DNA of 64,000 bases from Thermoleophilaceae bacterium. GTDB lineage: Bacteria; Actinomycetota; Thermoleophilia; Solirubrobacterales; Thermoleophilaceae. Made by a program: the position numbers and the translations under genes. Every line of letters begins with the position of its first letter. Position 1 is the first letter of the stretch. The notes beneath the pieces are model-generated. The model was not told the origin of the DNA and did no database searches. It worked only from the letters and a program-made list of their open reading frames with translations. The stretch covers positions 1 through 64,000 of the forward strand of contig DASUWY010000061.1 in the NCBI GenBank assembly GCA_036378175.1, read 5' to 3'. Positions 33,709 to 42,726 of the stretch are shown here, piece after piece.

Positions 33709-35141
33709 CAGCGGGACTTGTCCACCTTCGTGACCTCGTGGAGCGTGCTCTGGTTGCCCGGCACATTCCCTATCACGGACTGGTTCTGGAGGTACTTCTC
33801 GTTGCCCGCCTCGCACTCGTGCGGCTGGCCCGGCGCCGCAGTGTTCGGATAGGGGTTCGAGTGCAGGAAGCTGTTCTTTGTGAGTGGCTCCGACGTCTGC
33901 GGCCCATTTGCCGGACCGCTCGATGGCCCGGCCTCGCTGTTGGCGATCTGCGGCGGCGCCACGATGATGAAGCGCTGCCAGGTGCCGATGTTGTCGCCCT
34001 CCGACAGCACCGCGGACCCGTTACGGAAGAACAGCGCGAGGTAGTTGCACACCGTCTGCGCCGGCTTCACGAAAGCCACCGTTGGGCGCAGCAGCGTGGC
34101 CGCCGTGCTGAGCTGGTTGATGCCGCGCGGCAACAGCGGGTCCTGCGAGAACTCCTGCAGCGAGTTGAGCGCACCGCTCAGACGGCGGTCGAGTGCGGCG
34201 GACCGCTGTAGCGCGGGCGTGCCCTTTGTGACGGTGCCCGCGAGGTCGGGTGCGGCCTGGCCGAAGGCGGCGAAGCCCGGCCGCAGGCGCTTGAACAGCA
34301 CCTCGCTGTTGCGCAGGAACGGAAGCTGCTGCGGCAGGTCCCGCGTTGCGGTGTCGAGCGAGGGCGGGCCGCCGCTGATCGAGTCCTGTATCGCGCGCGT
34401 GACGGTGGCGAGGGAGCTGAATGTGGTGTCGAGGTTGGCGAACAGCTCGCCCTGCGCCTCGGCCACGGGAGCCACCTCGCTCGCGCCGCGGCCCAGCGCC
34501 TGGAAGAACGTGGCGAGTCCGGTGCGCGGCGCGGCCAGGTTGGCGGCCACCGGCGTGAGCGTGCCGAGCAGGTGCGGGAACTGCGCGATCGCCTGGTTCA
34601 GCCCCAGGCCGCGCCCCGCAAGAGCGTCGCCGAACGTGGTGAGGTTCCCGCGCTCGGCCGTCCGCGTGGGCTGGTCGAACATGTTGAACACGTCGTCGAT
34701 CTCCACGGGCAGGGGATGCGCGGCGGACGCCGGCAGCGTTGCGCCGTTCACGAATCCGCGGGCGGCGTGTCCGCGCGTGATCTCCACGTACTTCAGCCCG
34801 AGAGCCGAGCGCGGCCGCACGATCACCGTGGAATCCACCGGCAGCGGCTCGAGCGAGCGCTGCAGCTTGAGTGTGAGCACCGCCTGCGCGGATCCGTTCG
34901 GAAGCGCCCGCGCGCCGATGTGGCTCACCAGGCCCACGCGCGTGCCGCCCACGCGCACCTCGTCACCCTTCACCAGGTTGGCCGCGTCCGGGAGCTGCAC
35001 CCTGAGGTCGTAGGTGGGCACGAACGGAAGTCCGTTGTTCGCGTTGTAGGCGAGGAACACGGCCACCACGACCACGAGCGTCGTCACCGCGCCGATCAGC
35101 ACCGGAGAGCTCGCCAGAGATGCCCCGCCCCGCGACCTCAC
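33708..35141 (-). CDS. Mce-family MlaD-domain protein 3
   Basis: Mce protein of 477 aa: helix LIGAVTTLVVVVAVFLAYNA, MlaD domain (DLRVQLPDAANLVKGDEVRV, GGTRVGLVSHIG), then helices and a hydrophilic tail with one Cys pair (TVCNYL, HECEAGNEKY). GTG 35141 overlaps the upstream stop (GTGA). Part of an operon whose six members each differ, as expected for a hetero-hexamer. Confidence 0.88.
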   Translation of the reverse strand: MRSRGGASLASSPVLIGAVTTLVVVVAVFLAYNANNGLPFVPTYDLRVQLPDAANLVKGDEVRVGGTRVGLVSHIGARALPNGSAQAVLTLKLQRSLEPLPVDSTVIVRPRSALGLKYVEITRGHAARGFVNGATLPASAAHPLPVEIDDVFNMFDQPTRTAERGNLTTFGDALAGRGLGLNQAIAQFPHLLGTLTPVAANLAAPRTGLATFFQALGRGASEVAPVAEAQGELFANLDTTFSSLATVTRAIQDSISGGPPSLDTATRDLPQQLPFLRNSEVLFKRLRPGFAAFGQAAPDLAGTVTKGTPALQRSAALDRRLSGALNSLQEFSQDPLLPRGINQLSTAATLLRPTVAFVKPAQTVCNYLALFFRNGSAVLSEGDNIGTWQRFIIVAPPQIANSEAGPSSGPANGPQTSEPLTKNSFLHSNPYPNTAAPGQPHECEAGNEKYLQNQSVIGNVPGNQSTLHEVTKVDKSR

Positions 35142-36562
35142 CGGGCGCTCCCGTTGCCGAGGAGGAAGTTGAGCAGCTGCCCGTTTACATTGCTCGGCTG
35201 CGGCGTGCCCACCGCCTTCGTCACCAGCGGCGACACCTGTGGCTGCTGCTTGGGAGCGGCGGCGGTGGCCGTGGCCGCTGCGGACGGCGACGCCGCCGAG
35301 CCAGCCGTCTTCTGCGTGCTCTTGTCGAAGAACGAGTAACAGCCGGGGGACGGCGTGGCGAAATACGACGAGCAGAGGTTCACCACAAGCCCGGCGCGGA
35401 GGTAGTGGCTGATCGAGTCGTAGCCGTTCTCCGAGGACGTGAGGTAGAAGACGGTGTCGAGCGCCCGCTCCACCCCGCCGGCGTTCTTGAAGCTGGACGC
35501 CACCGCCGCGAGGTCGGAGGCGAGCGGCGCCACGTTCTTGCCGAACGTCGCGAGGTCCTCGATCACGAGCTGCGACTTCGTGAGCGCCCGGCTGCCCACG
35601 TCGGCCGTCCTACCGAGCTCGCGGAAGGCCGGAAGGCCGGCGGTGGAGAACGGGCCGAGGCCGCGCACGAACGTGTTGATGTCGCTCGCGTGCGCGTGGA
35701 GGCTGTTCAGCGCGGGCGTCATCTGATCGGCGGTACGGCCGAGCTGCCGCGCGGTGGGCGTGAGCGTGCGCAGGAAGCCGGGCAGCTTCTGGAGGGTGAG
35801 CTCGAGGTCGCCGCCGCGCGATGCGGTGGCGGCGCCGGTGGCACTCGCCTTGGCTATGAAATCGGCCGCGCGCGCCCGCTCGCGCGCGAGCGGAGCGAGC
35901 GCGATGTCCGAGTTGCGCGCGAGGTCGGCGAGCGTGCGGTTCTGGCTCGCCAGGATCGCGAGCACCCGATCCGTCTGCTGCAACGCGGGATCCGCCCGGT
36001 GGATCGCCTGCGACAGCGCCGTGCCGTTCCCGGCCAGCCCCGCCCCCAGCTCGTTGATGATCAGCGTGAGCCGCTGGCGGTACGGCAGCCGCAGCGTGTC
36101 GCCCACGAGATCGATCGCCACGGGCGTGGTGGTGTTCTGCACGGGCAGCAGGTACTGCCCCTTGCCGCGGCCGGACTGGATGCGCGCGAGCGGAGGCGGC
36201 ACGGGCGCCCCCGCGGCGCGCGGCTGCGTGGGCGAGCACTCCACGAACTGCTCGCCGATCAGCGACTGCGGCCTGATCCGGCAGTGAGCGTCGCGCCGGA
36301 AGGGCTTGAATGCGGGGTCGTTGATCCGCAGCACGACCACGGCCTTGTTCTGGGCGGTGAGGTCGAGCGAGTCGATCGCCCCCACCTTCACGCCGGCCAC
36401 CTTCACGTCCTCGCCCGGGGTGACGAAGTTCGCGTTGTCGAACACCGCGCGCACGAGGTAGCTGCCGCTCGAGCCGCCACTGCCGCCCGCGGCCATGAAC
36501 AGCGCGGCAGCCGCCACGAGCGCCACCGCCACAAGCGCGCCCATCACCCGCCGCCGCCTCAT
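35138..36562 (-). CDS. Mce-family MlaD-domain protein 2
   Basis: Mce protein of 474 aa: helix VMGALVAVALVAAAALFMAA, MlaD domain (YLVRAVFDNANFVTPGEDVK, VAGVKVGAIDSLDL), helical tunnel region and an Ala/Thr/Ser-rich linker near the C-terminus (AGSAASPSAAATATAAAPKQ), probably flexible. ATG 36562 overlaps the upstream stop (ATGA). Confidence 0.88.
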   Translation of the reverse strand: MRRRRVMGALVAVALVAAAALFMAAGGSGGSSGSYLVRAVFDNANFVTPGEDVKVAGVKVGAIDSLDLTAQNKAVVVLRINDPAFKPFRRDAHCRIRPQSLIGEQFVECSPTQPRAAGAPVPPPLARIQSGRGKGQYLLPVQNTTTPVAIDLVGDTLRLPYRQRLTLIINELGAGLAGNGTALSQAIHRADPALQQTDRVLAILASQNRTLADLARNSDIALAPLARERARAADFIAKASATGAATASRGGDLELTLQKLPGFLRTLTPTARQLGRTADQMTPALNSLHAHASDINTFVRGLGPFSTAGLPAFRELGRTADVGSRALTKSQLVIEDLATFGKNVAPLASDLAAVASSFKNAGGVERALDTVFYLTSSENGYDSISHYLRAGLVVNLCSSYFATPSPGCYSFFDKSTQKTAGSAASPSAAATATAAAPKQQPQVSPLVTKAVGTPQPSNVNGQLLNFLLGNGSAR

Positions 36563-37905
36563 CGGCTCGGCACCTGCGAGGGGTCGCAATCCGGGTTCGC
36601 GAACTGCCCGGAGTCCACGAACGGCGCCGAGCCGTCGGCGGGAGGCGCGGTGGCCGCGCCCGGGCAGCGACGAAGGTTGCCGAACTTCAGGGCGGGCGAC
36701 ACTCCGCGCTGGTCCGGCGGCTTGGGGTCGAGCTTCCCTCCCTTGCCGTCGTCGGTGAGGTTGAAGGCGTCGAAGATCGGCGTGACGCGCACGTAGTGCC
36801 CGTTGGCGTCGTATGGCGCGGCGCCCTGGCCGAAGTCGCGCAGGAAGCCCACGAGGTCGGGCGCGTACGGCCGGATGAACTCGATGATGGGCTGCGACTG
36901 GCGCAGCGTGTCCACGGCGCGCGGGAAGACCGTGTCCGTGAGCTTCGCGAGATGCGGCAGCTGCAGCAGCTGGTCCGTGAGGTCGTTGCTCGCGCCCGGG
37001 CGATAGATGATCTGGCGAAGCTGCTTCACGGTCGGCACCGCCTCGGTCACCACCGGCCGCAGCTGCCTGAGGAACGGAGCGAGGCCCTTCGTGCCCACCT
37101 TCGAGGCCGCCACGAGCTTGTCGAGATCGCCGAGCGCCGAGCGCAGGTCGACGAACGTGCTGTTGCCCTGCCGCAGGGCGCCCGGCAGCGCCGCCAGCCC
37201 CTGCGACAGCGACTGGCTCTGTGCGGCCACCGCGCCGGCGGTCCGGCCGGAGTTCGACACGAGGTCGGTGAGCTGCGCGCGCCGCGAGGACAGCGCGGTG
37301 ACGAGGTTCGACGTGTTCACCAGGAAGTCGGTGAACGCCTGGTTGTCGCTCGCGATCTCGTCCTCCACCTGCGTGGTGGTGGCCAGCGCGGGGCTGAAGT
37401 AATGGGCGGTGAGGTTGGCCAGCCGCTCCTTGCCGGCGTACTGCGTGGCTGAGCCCTGGATCACCTGCTGGAGTGCGCGGCGGGTGGGCGCGCCCAGAGT
37501 GTTGAAGAGCTGGTCGAGGTCGACGATCGACGTCGTGCTGTCACCGCTGAGCGTCGCGCCTGCGCCGAGCTTGGGCTTGAAGTTCGGGCCTGGGCTGAGC
37601 GAGATGTAGCGGCTGGCCACGCCGCTCAGCGACGGCGCGCGGATCACCGCGGTGGTGCCCTCGTGCAGGGGCGCGTACGGCTTGTCCACCGAGATGGTGA
37701 CCTCCGCGCGGTTGTCGCGCGTGAGCTCGATGTCCTTCACGCTGCCCGCGGGCACGCCGCCGATCTGCACCTGGTCGCCCGTGACGAGCTGGCCGGCGTT
37801 CTGGAAGACGAGCTTGTAGGTGGTGCCGCCCCCGGAGGAGGTGAGCACGACCACGAGAACGATCAACGCCCCGAGGAGAGCGGCGAAGGCCAGGCCGCGT
37901 CTCAT
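36559..37905 (-). CDS. Mce-family MlaD-domain protein 1 (first gene)
   Basis: First mce gene, 448 aa: helix LAFAALLGALIVLVVVLTSS, MlaD domain (YKLVFQNAGQLVTGDQVQIG, GVPAGSVKDIEL), helical region and a C-terminus with CPGAATAPP and NPDCDPS. Upstream is a 240-base divergent region shared with padR. In known mce operons two YrbE/MlaE permease genes precede this position; none is here, the neighbour being a PadR/ABC-2 exporter cassette on the other strand. Confidence 0.88.
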   Translation of the reverse strand: MRRGLAFAALLGALIVLVVVLTSSGGGTTYKLVFQNAGQLVTGDQVQIGGVPAGSVKDIELTRDNRAEVTISVDKPYAPLHEGTTAVIRAPSLSGVASRYISLSPGPNFKPKLGAGATLSGDSTTSIVDLDQLFNTLGAPTRRALQQVIQGSATQYAGKERLANLTAHYFSPALATTTQVEDEIASDNQAFTDFLVNTSNLVTALSSRRAQLTDLVSNSGRTAGAVAAQSQSLSQGLAALPGALRQGNSTFVDLRSALGDLDKLVAASKVGTKGLAPFLRQLRPVVTEAVPTVKQLRQIIYRPGASNDLTDQLLQLPHLAKLTDTVFPRAVDTLRQSQPIIEFIRPYAPDLVGFLRDFGQGAAPYDANGHYVRVTPIFDAFNLTDDGKGGKLDPKPPDQRGVSPALKFGNLRRCPGAATAPPADGSAPFVDSGQFANPDCDPSQVPSR

Positions 37906-38030
37906 CTAGCCGTCCGTGGTTCAGAGGTGTCTTGCATCCAGCATCGATCGCCGTCGGCGCATCCCAAACACGCGTCTTCGACGCGAGGTGCGCGAGTCCG
38001 CAACGCCGCCGTCTCCTCCGGTTATCGATC

Positions 38031-38049
38031 CTACATCCGCTTTATGTAG
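38031..38049. promoter_or_regulatory. 19-bp dyad between mce operon and padR
   Basis: CTACAT (38031-38036) and ATGTAG (38044-38049) form a perfect inverted repeat with a 7-base centre, about 125 bases before the first mce start and 100 before padR. It may be an operator for a TetR/PadR-type repressor acting on the mce operon. Confidence 0.45.
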
Positions 38050-38083
38050 CGCCGCCAGCGCACGGATTGAGTTCCTGTTGCCG

Positions 38084-38112
38084 TTGACGACCGTATGTTG
38101 CCGATATATCGT
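38084..38112 (+). promoter_or_regulatory. padR promoter with overlapping palindrome
   Basis: TTGACG (38084-38089) and TATCGT (38107-38112) are separated by 17 bases, a good housekeeping-type promoter. The perfect palindrome CGATATATCG (38102-38111) overlaps the -10, so PadR bound there would shut its own promoter and the ABC exporter genes. Confidence 0.55.
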
Positions 38113-38149
38113 TATGCATCGTCGAGTTCTCGAACACAAGGAGAAGACG

Positions 38150-38788
38150 ATGAACGCGACATATGCGATCTCAGGCTTCCCGCCGCACCAGCGCGGCTGG
38201 CGCGGCGCGATGCGGGCCATGGCCGGCGGAGGCGGGCACGGCCGTGGACGGCACCGCCACGGCGGCGGCTTTCCGTTCTTCATGGGCTTCGGCGGGCCGC
38301 CCTTCGGGCCCGGCGGCCCGGGCGGACCCAAGGCACGGCGAGGCGACGTTCGCACGGCGGCACTCCTGCTGCTCAACGAAGGCCCGCGGAACGGCTACCA
38401 GATCATGCAGGACATCGAGGAGCGCAGCGGCGGCATGTGGCGGCCGAGCCCAGGCTCGGTCTACCCCGCGCTCCAGCAGCTCGAGGACGAGGGGCTCGTG
38501 CGCACCACCGAGGCCGATGGCCGCAAGCAGTACGAGCTCACCGACGCCGGCAGGGCCCACGTGGCCGAGCGTGGGGAGGACGTTCCCCCGCCCTGGGAGG
38601 AGATGACCGGCGGCTTCAGCGACGAGGTGAAGACCGCGGCCGGACTTATGCGCGAGGTGGCCCTAGCCTTCAGTCAAGTGGTCCGTGCCGGCAGCCCATC
38701 CCAGGTCGCGCAAGCGTCGAAGATCCTCGCCGATACCAGGCGTTCGCTCTACCGCATCCTTGCCGAGGGCGAGGGAGACGAGGCTTGA
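38150..38788 (+). CDS. PadR-family transcriptional regulator
   Basis: Regulator of 212 aa. A Gly/Arg/His-rich, probably disordered N-terminus (residues 10-65; GGGGHGRGRHRHGGG) precedes the PadR winged helix (DVRTAALLLLNEGPRNGYQI, RPSPGSVYPALQQLEDEGLV, KQYELTDAG) and a short C-terminal helical domain. ATG 38150 follows AAGGAG. It is translationally coupled to the ABC ATPase gene (TTGA overlap), the usual layout of PadR-controlled multidrug exporters; it should repress its own operon. Confidence 0.88.
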   Translation: MNATYAISGFPPHQRGWRGAMRAMAGGGGHGRGRHRHGGGFPFFMGFGGPPFGPGGPGGPKARRGDVRTAALLLLNEGPRNGYQIMQDIEERSGGMWRPSPGSVYPALQQLEDEGLVRTTEADGRKQYELTDAGRAHVAERGEDVPPPWEEMTGGFSDEVKTAAGLMREVALAFSQVVRAGSPSQVAQASKILADTRRSLYRILAEGEGDEA

Positions 38789-39807
38789 CTCAGACTGTCG
38801 AGCAGCGGGGCGCCCACACAACCACGCGCGAGCCCGCGGTGTGGACGCGCGGACTGGCAAAGAACTACGGCGAGGTGGAGGCGGTGCGCGGCATCGACTT
38901 CGAGGTGGCTGCCGGCGAGGTGTTCGGCTTCCTCGGGCCGAACGGCGCCGGCAAGACCACCACGATCGCGATGCTGTGTACGCTCGCGCTGCCCACGAGC
39001 GGCGACGCGCGCGTGGCTGGTTACGACGTGGTGCGCGAGCGCGACCAGGTGCGCCGCAACATCGGGCTCGTGTTCCAGGACCCCACGCTCGACGGATACC
39101 TCACCGCCGAGGAGAACCTCCGCTTCCACGCCGACCTCTACGGGGTGCCGCGCGCGGACCTCCGCGACCGGATGCGCGAGGTGCTCGAGATGGTGGGCCT
39201 ATGGGAGCGCCGCGAGAGCCTCGTGAACACGTACTCGGGCGGCATGCGGCGGCGGCTCGAGATCGGGCGCGGCCTGCTGCATTCGCCCCGCGTGCTGTTC
39301 CTCGACGAGCCCACGATCGGGCTCGACCCGCAGACGCGCAGCTCGATCTGGACCTACATCCAGGAGCTGAAGGCGCGCGAGGAGACCACCATCTTCCTCA
39401 CCACGCACTACATGGACGAGGCCGAGTACTGCGACCGCATCGCGATCATGGACCAGGGCCGGATCGTGGCGCTGGACACGCCGGAGGCTCTCAAGGCGAG
39501 CGTGGGCCGCGACCGCGTGCAGATCAGGACCGGGGACGACGATTCCGCCATCGCGGCGCTCAGGGAACGCTTCGAGATCGACGCCGTGATCGCCGAGGGC
39601 GAGGTCACGTTCTCGGTTGCCGAGGGCGAGCAGTTCGTGCCGCGCCTGTTCGCGGAGCTGGGCGTGCCCATCACCGGCGTGAGCGTGGCGCGGCCGTCGC
39701 TCGACGACGTGTTCATGTCCTACACCGGCACCACGATCCGCGACGCCGAGGCCTCCACCACGGACCAGCAGCGCGTGATGCGCTCGATGATGACGGGGAG
39801 GCACTAG
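38785..39807 (+). CDS. DrrA-type ABC exporter ATPase
   Basis: ATP-binding subunit of 340 aa with all ABC motifs: Walker A GPNGAGKTT, signature YSGGMRRRLEIGRG, Walker B VLFLDEPTIGLDP and switch LTTHYMDEAEY. The C-terminal 90 residues form the extra domain typical of daunorubicin-resistance-type ATPases (SLDDVFMSYTG). TTG 38785 overlaps the padR stop. It pairs with the permease gene that follows and probably exports a hydrophobic drug or lipid. Confidence 0.9.
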   Translation: MTQTVEQRGAHTTTREPAVWTRGLAKNYGEVEAVRGIDFEVAAGEVFGFLGPNGAGKTTTIAMLCTLALPTSGDARVAGYDVVRERDQVRRNIGLVFQDPTLDGYLTAEENLRFHADLYGVPRADLRDRMREVLEMVGLWERRESLVNTYSGGMRRRLEIGRGLLHSPRVLFLDEPTIGLDPQTRSSIWTYIQELKAREETTIFLTTHYMDEAEYCDRIAIMDQGRIVALDTPEALKASVGRDRVQIRTGDDDSAIAALRERFEIDAVIAEGEVTFSVAEGEQFVPRLFAELGVPITGVSVARPSLDDVFMSYTGTTIRDAEASTTDQQRVMRSMMTGRH

Positions 39808-40691
39808 TGGAGAGCTCCTCGGCGGTCACGGGCACCGCTCAGCCGCGCGTGGCGCGCGTGCGCGTGCCGGGTGCCGGATTGCGCAGCGACCTGCGCGCCG
39901 TGCGCGTGGTGTGGCAGCGGGAGCTGATCCGCTTCTCGCGCGATCGCGCGCGCATGGTCACCTCGCTGGTGCAGCCGGTGCTGTTTTTGTTCGTGCTCGG
40001 TACCGGTCTTTCGCGCCTCGCGTCGGCGGGCACGCACGGCGTGAATCTGCGCACGTTCGTCTATCCGGGCGTGCTGGCCATGGCGGTGCTCTTCACCGCG
40101 ATGTTCTCCGCAGCCTCCATCGTGTGGGACCGCGAGTTCGGCTTCCTTCGCGAGATGCTCGTGGCGCCCGTGAGCCGCGGCGCCATCGTGATCGGCAAGT
40201 GCTTCGGCGGCGCCACCGTGGCCGGCTTCCAGGGCGTGATCATGATCGCGATCGCCGGCCTCGTGGGGGTGCCGTACTCGCCGGTGATGATCATCGAGGT
40301 GCTGATACTGCAGCTCCTGCTCGCATTCGCGCTCACGGCGTTCGGCGTGATGATGGCCGCGCGCATGAACCAGATGCAGTCGTTCATGGCGCTGATGCAG
40401 ATGGTGATCATGCCGCTCTTCTTCATCTCGGGAGCGCTCTTCCCGGTGGTCGGGCTCCCGATGTGGCTGAACGTGCTGAACAGGCTCGACCCGATCACCT
40501 ATGCCGTCGACCCGATCCGGCGCGCGGTGTTCGCGCACCTCCATGTGAGCGAGGCCGCGCGGCACGCTCTCGCCCCCGGCGTCACCTGGTGGGGCTGGCA
40601 CCTGCCCGGCGTGTTCGAGGCGGCGCTCGTGGCGATGATGGGCGTGGGGCTCCTGAGCGTGGCGATCGCGCGCTTCAGCCGCGCGGAGTAG
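39807..40691 (+). CDS. ABC-2 type exporter permease (DrrB-like)
   Basis: Integral membrane protein of 294 aa with six helices and the ABC-2 signature FRFGF-like segment WDREFGFLREMLVAPVSRGA; MPLFFISGALFPVVGLPMWL is also typical of DrrB proteins. GTG 39807 shares one base with the ATPase stop (TAGTG). With the preceding ATPase it forms a complete exporter of two half-size subunits. Confidence 0.9.
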   Translation: MESSSAVTGTAQPRVARVRVPGAGLRSDLRAVRVVWQRELIRFSRDRARMVTSLVQPVLFLFVLGTGLSRLASAGTHGVNLRTFVYPGVLAMAVLFTAMFSAASIVWDREFGFLREMLVAPVSRGAIVIGKCFGGATVAGFQGVIMIAIAGLVGVPYSPVMIIEVLILQLLLAFALTAFGVMMAARMNQMQSFMALMQMVIMPLFFISGALFPVVGLPMWLNVLNRLDPITYAVDPIRRAVFAHLHVSEAARHALAPGVTWWGWHLPGVFEAALVAMMGVGLLSVAIARFSRAE

Positions 40692-40775
40692 CCCTCCTCC
40701 GTAGTAATCCGCAGCGCGATTCCGGGCCATGCACCGATGCCGCGCCGCTGCAGGTCGGCCATGGTGCGTGTGGCG

Positions 40776-42218
40776 ATGGCAACCGTTGCACCCAGATACC
40801 CCGTCGACGTCGAGGGCAGGCTCGACCCGCAGCTGAGCCGCTGGCTCTGGCTCGTCAAGTGGCTGCTCGCGATCCCCCACTTCGTCGTGCTCGCCTTCCT
40901 GTGGGTCGCGTTCTTCGTGCTCAGCGTCGTCGCCTTCTTCGCGATCCTGTTCACGCGGCGCTACCCGCGCGGCCTGTTCGACTTCAACGTGGGCGTGCTG
41001 CGGTGGTCCTGGCGGGTGAGCTTCTACTCGTACGGCACGCTCGGTACCGACCGCTATCCGCCGTTCACGCTCGCCGACGTGGAGGACTACCCCGCGCGGC
41101 TCGAGATCAACTATCCCGACCGGCTCAACCGCTGGCTGCCGTTCGTGAAGTGGCTGCTCGCGATTCCGCATCTCCTGCTCGTGGGGATCTTCATCGGCGG
41201 CAGCGGCTTCTTCGCCTGGGAGTCCACCCACTGGGTGTGGCGCACGGGTGGCCCCGGCCTGATTCGGCTGCTCGTGTTCATCGCGGCCGTGATCCTGCTC
41301 TTCACCGGCAAGTACCCGCGCAGCATCTTCGACTTCGTACTTGGCCTCAACCGTTGGGCCCTGCGTGTGGCCGCGTACGTGGGGCTGATGACAGACCGCT
41401 ATCCGCCCTTCCGGCTCGACAGCGGCGGCAGTGAGCATCCAAGTGGCGGGCAGATGGCTCTCGATCTACCCGGGCCCGAGCCATCGCCCGCGGCGCCGAC
41501 GGCGCCTGCGATGCCCCAGGCGCGCCGCCGCTGGACCGCCGGGCGGATCGCGATGCTCGTGATCGGCAGCCTGCTCGCGCTGATCGGCCTCGGCTTCGCG
41601 GCCGGCGGCGGCTTCGGCCTCTGGCTGCACACCACGCAGCGCGACTCGGACGGCTACCTGATGACCAACACCCATCAGTTCGCCACCCCCAGCTACGCGA
41701 TGGCCACCAGGAGCCTGCACATCAGCAGCGAGGTGCCGAGCTTCCTGTACGGGCAGAGCTGGCTGGGAACCGTGCGCGTGCGGGGCGAGAGCCTCAACCC
41801 CAGCCGCCCGCTGTTCATCGGCATCGCCCGTCGCAGCGACGTTCAGGCATATCTCGCCCGGGTGGCGCACGCCGACGTGATCGACGTGCAGGAGCACCCG
41901 TTCAAGGCCAGCTACCGGCCGCAGCCCGGCGGGGCGCCGGCGGTGCCGCCCGAGCGTGCGCGCTTCTGGGTGGCGAGCGTGAGCGGTCCCGGCAAGCAGG
42001 TCCTGAGCTGGCATGTGAAATCGGGCAGCTGGTCCGTGGTGGTGATGCGCCCGGGCGGCACGCGCGGCGTGGCCGCGGACATGGCCGTGGGCGCCAAGGC
42101 GCCGGCCCTGCTCGGCGTGTCGCTGGGGCTGCTCGGACTTGGATTGATCTTCCTGGCAGGCGGGGCCGCGCTCATCTACTTCGGCGGGCGCGAGCCACGA
42201 AAGGAGCTACAGCCATGA
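40776..42218 (+). CDS. DUF4389 multi-pass membrane protein
   Basis: Membrane protein of 480 aa with a tandem DUF4389 domain: YPVDVEGRLDPQLSRWLWLV ... LFTRRYPRGLFDFNVGVLRW is repeated as NYPDRLNRWLPFVKWLLAIP ... LFTGKYPRSIFDFVLGLNRW, about 120 residues apart. Then a Pro-rich linker, a membrane helix (MLVIGSLLALIGLGFAAGGG), a beta-rich extracellular domain and a last helix. ATG 40776 fits the usual family start; ATG 40761 is an alternative. Role unknown. It overlaps the next gene by 4 bases. Confidence 0.8.
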   Translation: MATVAPRYPVDVEGRLDPQLSRWLWLVKWLLAIPHFVVLAFLWVAFFVLSVVAFFAILFTRRYPRGLFDFNVGVLRWSWRVSFYSYGTLGTDRYPPFTLADVEDYPARLEINYPDRLNRWLPFVKWLLAIPHLLLVGIFIGGSGFFAWESTHWVWRTGGPGLIRLLVFIAAVILLFTGKYPRSIFDFVLGLNRWALRVAAYVGLMTDRYPPFRLDSGGSEHPSGGQMALDLPGPEPSPAAPTAPAMPQARRRWTAGRIAMLVIGSLLALIGLGFAAGGGFGLWLHTTQRDSDGYLMTNTHQFATPSYAMATRSLHISSEVPSFLYGQSWLGTVRVRGESLNPSRPLFIGIARRSDVQAYLARVAHADVIDVQEHPFKASYRPQPGGAPAVPPERARFWVASVSGPGKQVLSWHVKSGSWSVVVMRPGGTRGVAADMAVGAKAPALLGVSLGLLGLGLIFLAGGAALIYFGGREPRKELQP

Positions 42219-42691
42219 CCAAGATCAAGGACGCGGCAGCGGACTTCCTCAGCCACAAGCGCGTGGCGGTGACCGGGGTATCGCGGAGCCCGAAGGATCA
42301 CGGCGCGAACGTGGTGTTCAAGCGCATGCGCGATCGCGGCTATGAGGTGTTCCCCGTAAACCCGAACGCGGACGAGGTGGAGGGAACACGCTCCTACCAC
42401 GACCTGCGCGAGATCGCCGGCGGCGTGGAGGCCGTGGTGATAGGCACCAGGCCCGAATTTGCCGAACAGACGATGCGCGACTGCGCGGAGCTCGGCATAA
42501 AGCATGTGTGGATGCACCGCGGGCCGGGCGCCGGAAGCGTGTCGAAGGAGGCGGCGGATTTCGGTCGTGAGCAGGGCATCGCCGTGATCGACGGCGGCTG
42601 CCCGTGCATGTTCGGACCGACCGCGGATCCCGGCCACAAGGCCATGCGCGTGGTGCTCAGCCTCGGCGGCAACGTGCCGCGGAGGGTCTGA
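42215..42691 (+). CDS. CoA-binding (Rossmann) domain protein
   Basis: Protein of 158 aa of the CoA-binding YccU-type family: HKRVAVTGVSRSPKDHGANV, YEVFPVNPNADEVEG, VVIGTRPEF and the C-terminal VIDGGCPCMF. The domain binds CoA or a related nucleotide; no catalysis is known. It is coupled to the DUF4389 gene (ATGA) and is followed after 35 bases by an enoyl-CoA hydratase. Confidence 0.85.
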   Translation: MTKIKDAAADFLSHKRVAVTGVSRSPKDHGANVVFKRMRDRGYEVFPVNPNADEVEGTRSYHDLREIAGGVEAVVIGTRPEFAEQTMRDCAELGIKHVWMHRGPGAGSVSKEAADFGREQGIAVIDGGCPCMFGPTADPGHKAMRVVLSLGGNVPRRV

Positions 42692-42726
42692 GCGGCACAA
42701 TCCGCGCTCCCCGACAAGGAGCGCGC

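Noticed and set aside
39804-41438. 544-codon open frame on the minus strand
   Set aside because: Antisense to the ABC permease and DUF4389 genes, with a His/Glu/Arg-rich composition and no domain.
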